From contig NC_054743.1 in assembly GCF_018143015.1 (NCBI RefSeq), forward strand, positions 37,714,922-37,778,921: 64,000 nucleotides of DNA, read 5' to 3'. Each line of letters starts with the position of its first letter. The first letter of the stretch is position 1. Under the pieces are notes generated by a model that saw nothing but the letters and a program-made list of their open reading frames with translations, did not search any database and was not told where the DNA came from. The stretch is from Lytechinus variegatus. Its lineage: Eukaryota > Echinodermata > Echinoidea > Temnopleuroida > Toxopneustidae. Position numbers and translations under genes: made by a program. Positions 10,001 through 21,564 of this stretch are shown here, one piece after another.

Positions 10001-12595
10001 ATACCTTGTTTCTAATACCTTATCCTTTTCTTCCAGAGTTGCCGTTGATGGTCCATTTGGAACAGCTAGTATTGATATCTTCAAATACCAGGCTGCTATT
10101 TGTGTGGGAGCTGGTATAGGAGTAACACCATTCGCATCCATCCTTAAATCTATCTGGTATGGTATCCTTCAAATTCATACCTTCCAGGTCAAAACAATAT
10201 ACAGCCTGGTTTACTACATAAACTAATCAGATATTGGTCAAATATTAAAGAAAATGTTCAATATTCAAACGGCAATGATTTTCGAGTGCTAATATTCATT
10301 GCTAAGCAATATTGCTGTTCATAAGTTTTTAAAACGTTTTTTTAATCCCATTAATAAAGAGCAACTGTGCCTTTATACAGTATATCAGAATGTATAAAAT
10401 CTATACATGTTGTTAAATTTTGTTTTTGCTCATAAGATCCTCATTTCTGGTAGATATTTTATGAAACACTCTAAAGAGTTACATACAACTTTTAAGAATG
10501 TGCACATAGATTATACCACCACCCCTACATCAATATGGTTGCATGAATATAGTTGAACTATGCAGTTGCTTAAAATTGTTGACGTTTTGTGAAGACAATC
10601 CATGCAATAATCATAATCATGGTAATATGACTAAATCAATTTCCCCCTCCCAAACATAAGAACAAATGTGGCCCATAGTATCAAAGAGACAAATCACTGA
10701 TCAAGCCGAATGAATCATGAGTTTTACATGTCGCCCTCTGCAGGCTGAAGAGTGTCAACAACAGCGCCTCGCTGAAGCTGAAGAAGGTGTATTTCTTCTG
10801 GATCTGCCCCGATACGAATGCCTTCGAGTGGTTCTCAACACTCCTTGACTCCATTGATACCCACTTTACGGAGCAGGGTAAACCCGACTTCCTCAAATAC
10901 TACATCTATCTTTCAAGGGGTTGGAACAATACTCAGGTAATTGTATATTATATCAATAAATTAAACAAGTTAAAAGCTACTGAAATCAAGCAATTTGATT
11001 GGCTGATAGCGATTGTCTTCTAGAAATTGAGCATTTGTTATAACGGTTCTTTATGCAACTGGGAACAGATCAATATATTTGACAGGAAAGTTATGAATTT
11101 ATCTCAATGGTGATTACCTTCATCTAGCAATTCCATTGGTTTTGTCCTAAATTTCCCGAGAAAACTTTTTATCATTTTTTTTCCCGTTTTCATTTTGATC
11201 AGATCATGAAAACGCTCCATGATTTGAATAGAATTTCTAAGATTTTGAAGCATTTCTGAACATTTTGGGCCATGACTATGGGAAATGAAAAAAAATGAAC
11301 CCCTTTCACTTCACAACGGAAACATTCGTGAGTTATAGGGTTCACAAGCCAATTTTCTCAATCTGTTTAATTATAAAACAAATTCATCTTTCAAACTAAA
11401 TATAGGATAAAACTCATGCCTGGGAATGGTGAAATATTTTGAATTACTATCTCTGTGTTCTGATCTAAATTCTATATTAAGACAATGCAAACAAACTCAT
11501 AAATCGCTTGAATTATGAAAATAGTGATTTCTTAAATCAACAGGTCATATATAATTATATTGACGAAAATTTGAACCATCTACACACCTTTGACTAATTT
11601 TATATATTTTCTTCTTCTTCTCCTCCTCCTTCTTCTTCTTAATCTACTTCTTCTTCTCCTCCCCCTCCTTCCCCTTCTTCTTCTTCTTCTTGATCTACTT
11701 CTTCTTCTCCTCCCCTCCTTCCCTTCTTCTTCTTCTTCTGCTTCTTCTTTATCTACTTCTTCTTCTTCTCCTCCTCCTCCTTCCCCTTCTTCTTCTTTCT
11801 TTCTGTCTCTCTCCTCTCTCTCTTTCCAACTCCGATCTCTCTTCCTGATTTTCTCCATCAGGCAAAGAACATTTACCTCCAGGAGGAACAGGAGATTGAC
11901 GCCATCACCGGCCTGAGACAGAAAACCCATTACGGTCGTCCTAAATGGGACTCAAACTTTAAGATGATCGCAGAGGAGAATCCAGGGTGAGAGATTTTAT
12001 TTCAGACAATCATTTCAGTTTGAAACTTTTGCCGGGTATAAACATGAAAAACTTGTTTCGATTTTCACGCTATGGCTGGAACTTCTGTAAGCAGGTGGGC
12101 GTGCAGGGGCAGGTGGGGGCGTTTTGAAGCCCCCTGATTCGAGGATGGAAAGTTGCATCCCTGGAAATTTTCAAGATATCAAATTATTATTTCACTCTAA
12201 CTCCTTGGTATGTAATTAAAGGGACCAAACTAGAATTAGATTAATAATCTAAACCTCACAAATCTTAAAATCTAAAATCTAATTTTGGTTTGGTCCCTAA
12301 TACCAGGCACTCAGAAAGTTAGAGAGTACCCTCGAACTTACCATGTCATGAAAATAATTTGCTGCCTTGAAGAACAGGTTATAATTTATACCAGTGATGA
12401 TGTGTTCACACAATGCGCTTCTACTATATCTTCTTTGCTTTTTTACATCCTACCCCCCCCCCTCATAGGACGAGTATCGGAGTATTTTTCTGTGGTCCCA
12501 AAGCCTTATCGTCAGTACTACACGAGAATGCCAACAAATTCACCAGCTTGACGCCGGACGGAGCCAAGTTTTTCTACAACAAGGAAAACTTCTAA
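4456..12595 (+). CDS. NOX2: NADPH oxidase, NOX2-like, 3' ten coding exons (5' part outside window)
   Basis: Catalytic subunit of a superoxide-producing NADPH oxidase; it moves electrons from NADPH through FAD and two haems across the membrane to oxygen. Ten exons join in frame: 4456-4564, 5590-5670, 6161-6287, 7697-7789, 8445-8579, 8960-9078, 10037-10156, 10744-10936, 11862-11986, 12469-12595, all with GT..AG introns, giving 408 complete codons plus stop. This matches roughly residue 165 to the end of the 570-residue human protein. Visible motifs: a haem-ligand helix with THHLF and a later AHG histidine, the FAD motif HPFTLTS, the NADPH-binding segments VDGPFGTAS and [11 protein letters not shown], a CGP motif, and the C-terminus FFYNKENF. 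No EF-hands or peroxidase domain appear in this part, and the close match favours NOX2 over NOX4, NOX5 or DUOX. The N-terminal helices are not found upstream in the window. Confidence 0.95.
5590..5670 (+). CDS. NOX2: NOX2-like exon b (haem-ligand helix)
   Basis: Encodes [20 protein letters not shown] then ILAHGVG. The THH and AHG histidines correspond to the haem-binding pair of human NOX2 (His209, His222). Acceptor tttcag, donor GTGAGT. Confidence 0.93.
6161..6287 (+). CDS. NOX2: NOX2-like exon c (extracellular loop)
   Basis: Completes the Gly codon of the previous exon and reads [20 protein letters not shown] onward, ending DGSAA. In NOX2 this position is an extracellular loop. It is the least conserved of the ten exons, as expected for that loop. 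Confidence 0.88.
7019..7638. mobile_element. Foldback MITE, family D, in a NOX2-like intron
   Basis: The inverted arms share AAAATGCTGAAAATCTCATC-like sequence and CACCTAATGAATATTCAT near the centre. The right end is CCCCTTTAA. The left arm has been widened by an AT microsatellite at about 7040-7071. Confidence 0.7.
7697..7789 (+). CDS. NOX2: NOX2-like exon d (last membrane helix)
   Basis: Thirty-one codons, [20 protein letters not shown] then [11 protein letters not shown]. This is the final membrane helix leading into the cytosolic dehydrogenase domain. Phase 0 at both ends, donor GTAAGC. Confidence 0.93.
8090..8382 (-). mobile_element. tRNA-derived SINE, copy 1
   Basis: Read on the minus strand, the head (8382-8311) has a tRNA-like A box (GGCCCAGTGGATTAG) and B box (GGTTCGAATCCC). 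A unique body follows and it ends in an ATT microsatellite after AAGCGCTATATAAGCAAG. It lies in a NOX2-like intron. Confidence 0.8.
8445..8579 (+). CDS. NOX2: NOX2-like exon e (FAD-binding)
   Basis: Forty-five codons containing [18 protein letters not shown] and ending HPFTLTS, the FAD-binding signature. It differs from human NOX2 at only a minority of positions, which makes it the best single piece of evidence for the NOX1-3 group. Confidence 0.95.
8960..9078 (+). CDS. NOX2: NOX2-like exon f
   Basis: Reads [20 protein letters not shown] then [20 protein letters not shown], continuing the FAD domain. It ends with two bases of an Arg codon before GTAAAT. Confidence 0.93.
9222..9726. mobile_element. 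TTAA-flanked foldback MITE, family A, copy 2
   Basis: Nearly the same length (505 against 506 bp) and sequence as the copy at 3244-3749 but in opposite orientation, again bordered by TTAA. It lies in the intron between two NOX2-like exons. Confidence 0.85.
10037..10156 (+). CDS. NOX2: NOX2-like exon g (NADPH-binding)
   Basis: Carries VDGPFGTAS and [17 protein letters not shown], the nucleotide-binding glycine-rich segment. Two donors overlap here. GTATGG at 10157 keeps the frame into the next exon; GTATCC at 10162 gives an early stop. I chose the first. Confidence 0.92.
10744..10936 (+). CDS. NOX2: NOX2-like exon h
   Basis: Sixty-four codons: [20 protein letters not shown], then [16 protein letters not shown] and [11 protein letters not shown]. 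It matches the NADPH-domain segment beginning KLKKIYFYWLCRDTHAFEW in human NOX2. Confidence 0.93.
11605..11860. repeat. Homopyrimidine CTT/CCT tract next to a NOX2-like exon
   Basis: About 250 bases almost entirely C and T on the plus strand, built from TTC and TCC repeats, ending at the acceptor of exon 11862. The open frames on both strands here (poly-Leu/Ser, and Glu/Arg) are compositional artefacts. Confidence 0.9.
11862..11986 (+). CDS. NOX2: NOX2-like exon i
   Basis: Reads [20 protein letters not shown] then [20 protein letters not shown]. It lies directly after a homopyrimidine tract of about 250 bases, which forms an exceptionally long pyrimidine run in front of the acceptor. Confidence 0.93.
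12215..12303. repeat. Short palindrome
   Basis: AAAGGGACCAAACTAGAATT pairs with the inverted AATTTTGGTTTGGTCCCT about 50 bases on. Probably a small MITE in the last NOX2-like intron. Confidence 0.55.
12469..12595 (+). CDS. NOX2: NOX2-like terminal coding exon
   Basis: Acceptor ctcatag; reads [20 protein letters not shown] and ends [11 protein letters not shown] followed by TAA. The CGP motif and the terminal Phe are both needed for NADPH use in this family and both are intact. Confidence 0.94.
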
Positions 12596-13405
12596 GCATC
12601 AACGTTCGGTCGGGATAACGAAAATCAAACTTTCAATCATCGCCAACCTGTATTTTTTTTATAAGCGTTCAAAATGCTATTAACGGATTATTGCGATGAT
12701 GATATCAACTAACCAACGCTAAGAAACATTTTTTCCCACTGCTCGTGAACAAATCATCCTATTTCTCAGAGCGCAATTGCCGCTATTACAACGCCAGCAC
12801 ATTGTCAACTATCAATGTAAAATATTGACACAGTTTTATGATATCTACCATTTAGTTAAAGGTTTAAATATCTTTTACTACTTTGAAATATTTAGAGTTA
12901 AAGACTTCAGCGTTTTAATTCTTTCGAGTTCTCGATAAAAGCAAAGATAAATATTGTTGTTCTAATTGGAAATTATTGTTATAATTGGATATAAATCTAT
13001 ATTACATAATTTTTTGTCATCTTGAGACAATATAGATAGTCATACAAATTTATATTTATATTTTAAGTATAGTTGAGTATTTCTGGAACATTCACAGTTT
13101 TCGTTTTGACATGATTCCTTCATTAAATTCGATGGGAAGAATACACTAAAGAAGACCAAACTTAAAGTGTAAAAAGTATTACGTCAAAATAATATAAAAA
13201 GTGCAAGAAATCTTAGAACACCGTCCTAATTTCCTTGAAAATTACAAGCCAAAAAAAAACAAAAAAACCAAAAACAAAACCAGAAGTACTCCAATATGTT
13301 TGTACTTCGTCCTACCATGGTCCTACATTTCAGGGAAGTGCCATTATGATATGATTTTCTTGAGGTACAATTATCAGTGCTTATGTTAACAAATTCGGTG
13401 TCAAC

Positions 13406-13675
13406 AATAGCGTACGCAGGGGGTTGGCTCCAGGGGTTCACCCCCTTAATTTTTTGAAACCCCCTTAAGACTTCCACCCCTAAAAAACATTTGAAGACCT
13501 TTTTTTTTCCGTGTCAATTTTTTCAGCTACAAAATGACGTAAAGTTGGTGGTAAAGACCTTTTTTTCGCTTGTCAATTTTTTTGTGGGTAGGAAACGGCC
13601 TAAAATTTGTGGTTGTCAGTATTTCATTCAGCTTGAAAAACCCCTCCTTTACAAAATCCTGCGTACGCTACTGGT
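13406..13675. mobile_element. G/C-run MITE, family E, copy 1
   Basis: Inverted ends TAGCGTACGCAGG and CCTGCGTACGCTA, flanked by TGTCAAC on both sides. Inside are two repeats of a motif like AAAGACCTTTTTTTCGCTTG followed by TCAATTTTTT. It shares this core with the copies at 36407 and 48655. Confidence 0.75.
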
Positions 13676-13876
13676 TGTCAACGATTAGTGGATCAAATAA
13701 TGGTTGATATTTATTATAAATCATCATGATCTGTCATTATTTCAGTGCATGCTCGAGTACATATGGAATTCAAAGTACTGCCTCGTTGGCTATCGTGTGT
13801 TTACCTTGTGTAAGAGTATTTTCTATATCAAAGTGTAACTTTGAAACTTAGTACATGAACCAAAGATCACATTCTA

Positions 13877-13882
13877 AATAAA
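13877..13882 (+). terminator. Candidate polyadenylation signal of the NOX2-like gene
   Basis: AATAAA about 1.3 kb past the stop codon, followed by a T-rich stretch. It is the first canonical hexamer I saw in this 3' region. If it is used, the 3' UTR includes the small transposon at 13406-13675. Confidence 0.3.
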
Positions 13883-14218
13883 GTTATGCAATTTTCAACT
13901 TCCAAGAAGTTTCCAAGTCTATCAGCGATAGCACCAAATATGTGAAGTTGTATCATGTTTATGATTAGGCGTTGTCACGGTTATAGTGTAGGAGTTGCCT
14001 GAATATTTACAAACCATATTTTCAGCACATCAATGCACATTCTCGTGTACCTTTCTTGAAAAATACATAATGGATGATATGCATTTTTTATCTATCAAAA
14101 ACATAGTATAATACATGATAATTAATCAAAATGACACACAATAGACGGCATGAACATTGAATTTTACTATCATATTTCATTGCCGTATAGTGTAGTTGGA
14201 AGTCGAAGGGAGGTCTCT

Positions 14219-14375
14219 CTTTTTTTAAATGAAAGAATCTTTCGGTAATTAAAAATACTTGTGTCTTTTAAACGTCTGTTTTTGTTTTAAACACATTTTT
14301 TTTTAAATGAAAGAATCTTTCGGTAATTAAAAATACTGGTGTCTTTTAAACGTATGTCTGTTTTTGTTTTAAACT
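14219..14375. repeat. Tandem duplication, period about 77 bp
   Basis: AAATGAAAGAATCTTTCGGT and the rest of the unit occur twice in a row, nearly identical, differing mainly by a 4-base GTAT insertion in the second. Confidence 0.85.
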
Positions 14376-14984
14376 TCACACATAGCATTGTATTAATTGT
14401 AGTAACTTAGTAATTCATATTTGATTTACTTGTTAATTGAGGGATATATACGATGTTACTTTATACAGTTTATCTTGTCTGGTTCTGGGTAATGTTGAAT
14501 ACATTATAATAGAAAGATGAGAAGAGGTGATGTTTTATAATATTCAGGTATGAACATATTGGAATGCTACCGTTACTTCACTATTTCATGATAAGGTTTA
14601 AAAAGAAGACATTACATTGAGTGGATGACGAAAGTGTTTGTGTTTTGTGTGTGCTATAAAACTTTGCTTAGAACCACAAAAAATTACAAGCACCTAAAAA
14701 TCATTGAATCTAGGGAAATCCCAGGTAGACTACAGAACATCGAATATAAGATGCATTCCCTGGAATGAATTGACCCCCCAGCCTGCGCAATATTCCAAGA
14801 ATTATATTTGATTTTTCACATGGTGTCCATAAATGTAATGTGTCTTTAAAATGATACGAAAGAAAGTGATTAATAAATAGCACATAATTATGTTTATTAC
14901 AACACGCAATTTGTTGTTTCCAACCTATAATCTTTGAATTCTAAGAATGTCTACGTAACAGGAAAGGGAGCTGAGGGATGGCCA

Positions 14985-15105
14985 GGGGTCGGTTTCATGA
15001 ACACTTGTTACAATTACAAATGCACAATTTCAAGACCAAGTTTGCTGTCAGCCAGTCAGACTGAAGGATTTCAGTAGCTAAAACCAGTTTTATGAAACGG
15101 GCCCC
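14985..15105. repeat. Small GTTTCAT-ended inverted element
   Basis: Left GGGGTCGGTTTCATGAA, right TTTTATGAAACGGGCCCC. Similar ends occur at 57709-57848 and, more divergent, 54278-54425. Confidence 0.5.
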
Positions 15106-15538
15106 GAGGATGGGGACTGACAAACCCAGGCCTTCCGATAATGATAAAAAGTGAGAAATGGGTGAAGAATATGGAGGAAGTGAAAGAGCCTAGACAGAAA
15201 AATCTTATTGTATGTAAAAAAAAATCTTAACCACATGCCTTGCGTGGCACTGGCTTTATCTATTTCTGATGCTATGCAGAATCAAGACGTTTAAGGGGGG
15301 GGGGGGGCAACAACGGCGGAATTTTACATTTTAAAAATGTGGGATTTTTTCAAGTTCTGAAGAGTGTAAAATGATAGAGCCCTTACAGATGCGATGCTCA
15401 TGACAGCATATACTGATTAGTCACCAATTGCTCTATATTTTTGTCACTTTTTTTTTAATTTTCGGGGGGGGGGGGCACGGCGCTTCCAATTTTGGCAGAG
15501 GATGTGGTCCCCCCTCTGGTGCCGCTAATGAGAGAGTG

Positions 15539-15828
15539 TACACTGTTAGAAAATTTATCCTTAAAATAAAAGAAGTTCCTGCAGCATGCAGAGTCTGGAG
15601 AACACAGGTCTGTAATCTTACCAGATCATGAAAAATTACAGGAAATTGGTATTTGGTGTATGGAACCTTTCAAATTTCCTTTAATAAGACACAATTTTCC
15701 CCCTTTTAAACAGACCTGTTCTGTTAAATTGCAGAAAATTCTTGTTTTTTTAATTTACAGAATAATTCTGTTATTGCTTTCTGCAAAATCTTCTTTTTCC
15801 AGTGAAATAAGGTTTTTTAACAGTGTAT
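15539..15828. mobile_element. TACACTGTTA-ended MITE
   Basis: Left TACACTGTTAGAAAATTTAT, right ATAAGGTTTTTTAACAGTGTA. No coding content. Related in its termini to the element at 59718. Confidence 0.6.
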
Positions 15829-16439
15829 AAGATATAGAGAGATTGACAGAAGTGTGTGCTAAACGCGAAAAATTGATACTTTGTTTATTGTTTTGGAGAA
15901 TTCATTAACAGATTAGCAAACTTTTAATTTTCCTCACAAACCAATGCCCAACTCACGGTATGCCGAAATTAGTTTGCCTACCCTACAGCCTCCATCTTGG
16001 CATGTGTGCGTGGGTGTGTGTGCGCGCGCGCTCGTCTCGTACATGGGGCACAGTGGTACATTTTGTGGTTATATTCACGTGACAAAAATTGGAAAAAATG
16101 CACACAAATGAAAAAAAAGGGAACTTCGACCAAGGTTCAGTCGAGGGTTAGCGGAAGGTGACGGGAATCTGTCCTAGATTTATGTGGTCTAACATCCCGT
16201 CAACTGTAAGGTCTTCCTTTCCGTGAACAATCAAAGAAAAAAGTACAACTCACGAAGAAATTATCACGAATATCAACAAGACTGGGTTATGATCATTTTT
16301 TATCATCATGTCCATGATGTGTTGGTGCTCCAATGAAAAGAGCAGTGAAAGCCAAAAAAGCCAAAGCAAGTACGATTGAACTTTTACATTTTTAATCCTC
16401 ATAGCACGCAAGCAACAACCTGGAAATGATTCTTAGTTT

Positions 16440-16860
16440 TCTTTTTTCATTTATGATTATTTATTTACCTTCTTATTTCATTTTATTTCATTCTTTATTT
16501 TATTAAATTTTAATTCATTTTAATTCTGTGTTATTTTTTTAAATTTCAGTTAATTTCATTTTATGTTATTTTAATCTATTTTATTTTGTTTCATTTCATT
16601 TATTCTATTTCATTTTATTTATCTTGTTTATTTAGTTTATTTTATTTATATAATTTTATTTTATTTTATTTCATTTATTTCATTTTATTTTATTTTATTT
16701 TGTTTTATTTCATTTTATTTCCTTTTATTTCATCTCATCTCATTTCATTTCATTCAATTTTCATTTATTTTTTAATTCATTATTTATTTTTATTTGTTTA
16801 ATTATTCATTTATGTATCTATTATTATTGTTACATTATTATCATCAATATTTTTTTTCTG
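16440..16860. repeat. ATTTT-rich low-complexity tract
   Basis: About 400 bases of TTTTA/TTTCA pentamer-like repeats ending in a G run. Confidence 0.9.
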
Positions 16861-17214
16861 GGGGGGGGGGGGGCGGAGGGTATTATTTTAACATTATTGG
16901 GTTTGTTCTCGATAGGTGGGAGTAAATGATTATGACGTCTGTTTTTTTTGTCCTTGATGATGATGACGATCGTGAGAGTGGTGGGGATGAAGCAATATCG
17001 ATGGTTGGGGTTTCAATGGTAAACTAGTTGTATAAGGATGGTAAAGATGGTGATTATCGTGAAAATTCAGGTGGTGGTGGAGGTAATTATATTTAATGTT
17101 GCATGGTGCAACATTGATGGTGGCGTTTCTGTTTTTTGTTTGTTTGCTTTTTTTTACTTAAGGGAAGTGAGAGTGATGTGATGTCGCTATAATGCCGGTG
17201 AAGATGCTGCTGAC

Positions 17215-17360
17215 GGAGAAGATAATGATGATGATGATGATGAGTTTAATGGTGGCGGTGGTGATGATGGTGCACGATGATGATGATAATGATGATTATG
17301 AGGGTGGTGGTGATGATGATGGTGATGGTGACACAGACTGCTGCTGATGATGATAATGAA
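17215..17360. repeat. GATGAT / GGTGAT trinucleotide tract
   Basis: Imperfect GAT/GGT repeats; the His- and Ser-rich open frames here are not genes. Confidence 0.85.
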
Positions 17361-18783
17361 TACCAATAACAAGGACAACGACACATCTTATGGTGATGAT
17401 AGAAGTATCAATCAATTGGAAGTCAATTAATGCGACTGTTAGTAGGTGTATACACCAAGAGATAACAAAAATAGAGATGAAACAACAATGACGTGTATCT
17501 CTAACCACGGTGAGTATATCCATGCAATAATTGGGGGAAAACCCAGTGACATAAAAGTCAAGGGATAAACAAACGTATCATAGAAATTATAGATTTCAGG
17601 GGTAATGTCTTGAGAGTTAATAGATGACGCAAGAATGTAGCTAATTCCTACAGATCTTCGTGAAATATCCGCTTCAAACACTTGTTGAAATTTCATCTTC
17701 CGTTTTTTATCCGTTTAATCTCTTTATTAGATTGAGACAATTATGGCCTACCCAGTTTTTACCACAACCTTAGGAGGCGGAGATTACTAAAAACTGAATT
17801 TTGGTGTAGGCCATTAAAAAAGTAATATTAAAACTGTCATATTAGTCATGTAAATATTGAGTCATCATTATAATATTTCAAATAAGGGCATCAAAAAAGA
17901 AAACAAACTATTAGTCCTGGGAGTGAAACTGATAAAATATCTCTCTTAAGTATATTTTCTTGATTTGTTATCATGGAGCATAATTCGACTAAATAACCTG
18001 TATGGTTTCTTCTATGTAAGTGGAAAGGCAAACGGTGTACAACCAAATCATGATAACCTTAGACAAACTAATATAAAACAATAATTCTTATCATAATAAT
18101 CAATTATTATATAGATGCATTGTTTTTGAACAATTACAAGAAGGACTGAGGAAGGAAGGAGAGAAAGAGAGAGAGAGAGCGAAAAGAGGTGTTTGATATA
18201 ATTAAAAGAAGATTCTATATTTTTAATAATTGCTTGCATCAAAATATAATAATGCATAGTCTGATAAATTTTTTTCACACTGCATTTGCATTAATTAATG
18301 AATACCTGATTAACAATGACAATAATTATTAGCCGTGTACTTACTACACGAAGCCCCTTCTGCCGTGGTCAATTTTATTGTGGCACTTTACCAGAAATGA
18401 CTCATCCCTTCATAATTTCTCCTACACTCTTTTTGAAACGTGATACAGGAAAATAAAAATACGAAAGAAGAGTATGTAACCGAGATAAACATTATACAAG
18501 AACTTTATCTGTTTATATATGATAGCAATTAGTCAGCGATTGTATTCTCGATTTCAAGGTACGTTACTAGGAAAAGAAAACAGACAAAGGTAATTTAAAG
18601 AGTCTTGATGGCTTACACAATCTTCCTGTATAGTTAGGTCATTTCACTCTTATGAGAATAATTATTGGCCTTGTTGATTTTCTGTCATTTTGGTGCCGAA
18701 TCAAAAATGGAAAGTCGTGTTCGTCAACAAACGCATATCTTTGATATAAATAAAGCTAAAATGATAAGGGCCCCCCATTTTTT

Positions 18784-19319
18784 TTAAGGGGAATCCAACC
18801 CAAATAAAAACTTGTTTTTATAAGGAATAGAAAAATCAGACAAGTTGATAGGTGAAAGTTTGAACAATATTGGACAAACAACAAGAAAGTTATGAATGTT
18901 TAAAAGTTGTAAATATTGGTAATCACTATACCCATGGAGACTTCAAATTGGCTGCATATGGGATGTCATAGTGATGTAAGGTAAGGACTACTCTTCCATG
19001 TACTCCAATACATATTATGGCTAAAATGTCATTTTTTCCCAAAAGTCCTATTTCAAATTATATTTTTCTTTCATGGAGACATAAAACAATATACTACCTG
19101 GATTACATGGCCTAAGAGAAAGTTGTCCTTGCCCCTTGTCATAATTTACTGACCCAGTTGCCAATTTGAAATCTACATAGTGTTAGTGATCTCAATTTTA
19201 AAGCAGCTATAACTTTCTTATTGCTTGTCAAATTTCTTTCAAAATTTCAACATTCTGTTTAATTTATTATTCTCCTTCCCAACACAACATTTTATGACCA
19301 AGACTGGATTCCCCTTTAA
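18784..19319. mobile_element. TTAA-flanked foldback MITE, family C, copy 1
   Basis: Left TTAAGGGGAATCCAACCC, right GGATTCCCCTTTAA. Internal arms carry AACAAGAAAGTTATGAATG. A second copy in the opposite orientation is at 44747-45349. Confidence 0.8.
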
Positions 19320-20225
19320 AGGATTGAATTTCACAGATTGAGAGGAGAAGTAGATGCGGAAGAAGAAGAAGAAGAAATACATTTTCTTCTTATATGATTA
19401 GGGACGTGGGTCTAAGCCGAGATACAACATTATTCAGTAAGAGTGGATACTCTGGCAAATACATGTATACTCTATGCATTTTTAAATGTCTAGATAGTAA
19501 TTCTGGCTTTATTGATTACCAAACTAAACCCATGTCCCATGTTACAAACAAAGCTCCGGATTTCCCGAGACTTATGTCACTGTTAGAAAATAGGCATGAC
19601 GCCGACCTCAGTTTCCTTCGAAATAAAACAAAATAAAAATGGGATACACACGCAAGGAAGAAATTAGGAACTAGGAACAAAATCATATGAAGCGAATTCG
19701 CGTTTAACGATCAAAAATATTTAAACATTGTCCATGCTTTCTCCTCACTCTGTGTTCCTCTTTCCATAATAATATAAATTTAGATGGATTACTGTCTGTA
19801 CGTAGCTAGCCGAAACTAAAAAAAAAATTTGATAAAAGTGCTTAATGAGTGTAATTATGTGTCCAACAAACATTGGACATTTCTTTTGGTCATTTTTTAT
19901 TTATCCAGTGTAATAAAACTGTTTCCCATTCTAAAGTAATTGCTGCTTAATTTTTTTACCCTTACTGGACAATATGTTTACCGCATTGGGTAGAGTACTG
20001 CCCCAAATTGGTTCGACACATAATTACCCTCCTAGTGATAAAAATTTTACTCAATATTTCTTTTTTACAGCGGGGGAGGAGGGGGGGGGGCGAGTTGTTC
20101 CCCATAAATTTTTATTGAAAATTGCAAAAATCCACGTGAAGGGTCTATCAGGGAAACAAAATGGAAATTATTGCCAATGATTTTGACTGAATAATTTTCT
20201 CTCGGTCAATCAGATTAAATGAAAC

Positions 20226-20470
20226 GGGTCGTGTGGTCAGTGGTTAGATCATTGGACTCATAATTGCAAGGTTGTGAGTTCGAATCCCCACTCTGCTATA
20301 ATTGTCTCCACTTTGATAAAAAGGCCCGAGAGTAATATCTGTCGTCTATAGGGTCAACCGCTATGACTAAATAACCTAGACGTAAAATGTTTCCCAGGCA
20401 ATTGGTTATATACCAGCTCGGCGTTTACCAGCAAAAAAGCTGTCCTGCCGAGTTACCATAAACAGAAAAG
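20226..20470 (+). mobile_element. tRNA-derived SINE of a second type
   Basis: Head with A box TGGTCAGTGGTTAG and B box GTGAGTTCGAATCCC. The anticodon position reads CAT in a degenerate stem. An unrelated body follows and ends near TGTCCTGCCGAGTTACC. Confidence 0.7.
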
Positions 20471-21203
20471 AAATACATTTGCAGAAACCAGTCCTAAAAA
20501 TATCAGTCGGTGAAAATCACAGGCAAAACTTTCATATTGGTATCTTGCTCGGTCTACAAAATAAATAGCATCTTATCATCATATTCGAGGATTTTGACAT
20601 GGAAAGGATTTTACTCAACTTACATAATCAAAATTGGCGTTTCATTAACAAAATTGTGTAACGTTTGTTAGGTTCATACAAGAAAGAAAGGAAAGGAAAT
20701 GACAGACTTATCGTTTGCACGAATAAGAATGAAGAGGGCAGAGCATAAAATAAATGAAGACGAATGTTTTCGATTCTTTAAGCAAGTTGCCGATTGGTTT
20801 GCTCACACTTTTCCAAAGAATAATAGAATGATAACTTTAAAGATTCGAGAGTTGATACATCATGACAGAGAAAGTAAGAATTATATTCCTTCATCATGTT
20901 TATGAATAAAAATGAATGATGGAGACGGTGTTTTTCAGGCAACTACGTCAAAATACTGTAAAGTTCTGCAAGGGCGTCGATCCATTTTTCAGATGGGGGG
21001 GGGGGCAAAATCATGACTCAACGTTTCAAAGGCGCTCGATCACACAAAACAAACAAACAAACACACAATATATATATATATATATATATATATACAAATA
21101 TATAGTGTAAAGAAATGGATGAAGAGAACAATGGTAGGCGTAGCTTAAGTGAAGGTTCCCCAGAGCTATCTACTCTTTGGAAAACTTGGTGATGCCGAAA
21201 AAT

Positions 21204-21274
21204 GTCTCTGCCGGGAATCGAACCCGGGCCCCCAGCTTTGAACGCCGGTGCCTTAACCACTAGACCACAGAGAC
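21204..21274 (-). repeat. tRNA-like head of a SINE (anticodon position TCA)
   Basis: On the minus strand the 71 bases fold as a tRNA: acceptor GTCTCTG/CAGAGAC pairs perfectly, the anticodon stem is CCGGC/GCTGG with loop GTTCAAA, and the T stem is CCGGG/CCCGG. The loop would read TCA, matching UGA codons. A SINE-type body and a TA tail follow on the same strand to about 21070, and there is no CCA end. I call it a SINE head, not a functional tRNA. Confidence 0.7.
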
Positions 21275-21474
21275 GGGTTAGTGGCTAGGGCGACTCTGAT
21301 CCAATTGACCGTCAGACATATTTTGCGACACCATACCAATCATAATTTCCTTTGTCGGGTTCTCTTCTACCATTGTTCTCTTCATCAATTTCTTTACAGA
21401 ATATTTAAAATAAAAGATTTGCCAAAGCTGTTGTACATGTATAGCTTCACACACACACACACACATATATAATA

Positions 21475-21525
<51 letters not shown>

Positions 21526-21564
21526 GACTCATGAGAAAGAGACAATTATCTGAACAACAAATTC

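Noticed and set aside
10157..10168. GTATCC at 10162 as the donor of NOX2-like exon g
   Set aside because: It would put a stop codon at the junction; the overlapping GTATGG donor at 10157 keeps the frame.
11580..11930. Open frames on both strands (Glu/Arg-rich minus, Leu/Ser-rich plus) of more than 100 codons
   Set aside because: They are translations of the homopyrimidine tract and part of the neighbouring NOX2-like exon on the wrong strand.
19394..19636. 80-codon plus-strand frame starting MIRDVGLSRD
   Set aside because: No domain, no flanking splice or promoter evidence; possibly a worn coding relic but nothing supports it.
21204..21274. Functional suppressor or selenocysteine tRNA
   Set aside because: Too short for a selenocysteine tRNA, and it continues into a SINE body with a TA tail on the same strand.
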